A stretch of 64,000 nucleotides of DNA from assembly GCF_021462265.1 (NCBI RefSeq), contig NZ_JAJONF010000043.1, positions 1-64,000 on the forward strand, in the 5' to 3' direction. This stretch comes from Streptomyces shenzhenensis (GTDB taxonomy: Bacteria > Actinomycetota > Actinomycetes > Streptomycetales > Streptomycetaceae). The notes under the pieces are model-generated. The model did no database searches. It saw only the letters and a list, made by a program, of their open reading frames with translations, and was not told the origin of the DNA. This document shows, in pieces, positions 63,384 through 64,000 of this stretch (position 1 is the stretch's first letter; every line of letters begins with the position of its first letter). A program made the position numbers and the translations under genes.

Positions 63384-64000
63384 ATGGCAGCGAGGAGCGG
63401 AGTCCGCACTCTGGGCGGCAGGCGGCTCGCCGCGCTGGTGACCGGGGTCGCCGGGGAACGGCCCGGCTACCGGGCGCTCGCACAGGGCGTACGGACCCTG
63501 CTGCTCGACGGCCGGATCGCGCTGCACACCCGGCTGCCCGCGGAGCGCGAGCTCGCAGTGGCGCTCGGTATCAGCCGAGCCACCGTGACCGCCGCGTACG
63601 ACCTGCTCAGGGAGAGCGGTTACGCGGTCAGCCGGCGCGGCGCGGGGACGTGGACGGAGCTGCCGGAGGGCGCGCGGCTGACCAGTGTGCGTCCCCCGCT
63701 CGCCGGTGAGGACGTGATCGACCTGGCCATCGCGGCGCCCGGCGCCCTGGCCGACGAACTGTCCGCCGCGTACGCGGCCGCCGCCGACGACCTGGCCCGG
63801 CACGCGACGACGCCGGACTACCACCCTTACGGTCTGCCGGAGTTGCGCGCGGCGATCGCCGAGCGGTACACGCGGCGCGGGCTGCCGACGCTGCCCGAGC
63901 AGATCCTCGTCACGTCGGGCGCGCAGCAGGCGATGGCGCTCACGCTCACCCTGCTCGGGCGGCCCGGCGACCGGATCGCGGTGGAAAACCCGACGTACGC
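63384..64000 (+). CDS. MocR/GntR-type regulator with aminotransferase domain (partial)
   Basis: The open frame runs from ATG 63384 off the window (205 codons visible). It has a GntR winged HTH (LPAERELAVALGISRATVTA, about residues 55-75) and then the start of a fold type I aminotransferase domain (YHPYGLPELRAAIAERYTRRG, QILVTSGAQQAMALTL). MocR proteins bind PLP and control vitamin B6, GABA or taurine genes. The C-terminal aminotransferase core is outside the window. Confidence 0.9.
   Translation, partial: MAARSGVRTLGGRRLAALVTGVAGERPGYRALAQGVRTLLLDGRIALHTRLPAERELAVALGISRATVTAAYDLLRESGYAVSRRGAGTWTELPEGARLTSVRPPLAGEDVIDLAIAAPGALADELSAAYAAAADDLARHATTPDYHPYGLPELRAAIAERYTRRGLPTLPEQILVTSGAQQAMALTLTLLGRPGDRIAVENPTY

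Noticed and set aside
63204..63824. 206-codon minus-strand frame opposite the MocR-type gene
   Set aside because: Most of it is antisense to a clear GntR/aminotransferase gene. Only the last 26 codons, with their own ATG and ribosome binding site, were kept as a candidate.

Overview
The window comes from a Streptomyces-like actinomycete. Base composition is very high in G+C, starts are often GTG, stop/start codons overlap (GTGA, ATGA), and the gene families are typical of Streptomyces: LAL and StrR-type regulators, DUF574 methyltransferase, MmyB-type XRE regulators and IS110. The left third is the end of a biosynthetic gene cluster. The right two thirds is accessory chromosome with catabolic and detoxification loci, many regulators, and numerous broken genes and IS remnants, as often seen in chromosome arms.

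Positions 1-22953 are the downstream part of a nonribosomal peptide cluster of the glycopeptide-related type. The NRPS (entering from outside the window) ends A-PCP-X-(decayed A-like region)-TE. The condensation-like domain carries HRxxxDD instead of HHxxxDG, the signature of the P450-recruiting X domain of glycopeptide synthetases. It is followed by a cytochrome P450, a 3Fe-4S ferredoxin, a MacAB-like export set (lipoprotein, membrane fusion protein, ATPase, permease), an MbtH protein, a type-1 ABC exporter, a StrR/Bbr-like regulator and a LAL/LuxR regulator. The cluster closes with a 3,5-dihydroxyphenylglycine (Dpg) cassette: hpgT-like aminotransferase, dpgA, dpgB, dpgC, and an alpha/beta hydrolase where dpgD might be expected. 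Two near-identical palindromes (GTCCAA-N16/17-TTGGAC), upstream of mbtH and of the aminotransferase, look like operators of the StrR/Bbr-like activator.

Positions 23080-30000 hold mostly minus-strand genes: a DHA2-type MFS pump, a secreted alpha/beta hydrolase, a PaaX-like regulator, a quinone-oxidoreductase-type enzyme and an ankyrin-repeat protein. From 30360 to 39086 there is a DUF574 methyltransferase, transposase debris (ISAzo13-, IS4- and IS256-like), a group I truncated hemoglobin, one intact and two broken acetyltransferases, a MerR regulator, a SnoaL-like protein, an SDR and an MFS transporter.

Positions 39086-46522 form a coherent catabolic locus. A PucR/GAF regulator is divergent from an operon of aldehyde dehydrogenase, aromatic-acid-type MFS transporter, FAD monooxygenase, cupin and amidohydrolase, ending in a strong terminator. 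TetR/SRPBCC, a membrane protein whose stop codon lies in a 181-bp MITE-like element, LysR/SDR, and hydrolase/TetR/DUF2568 units follow. Several have clear operator palindromes.

The end (54300-64000) contains many disrupted genes: MmyB-type regulator, SDR, IS3, HNH, LysR and IS21 remnants. It also has an intact tautomerase, an SDR divergent from an XRE regulator, a full-length IS110 transposase, a Fic/Doc-like toxin-antitoxin pair, a 26-codon ORF with an excellent ribosome binding site, and the start of a MocR-type regulator running off the window.
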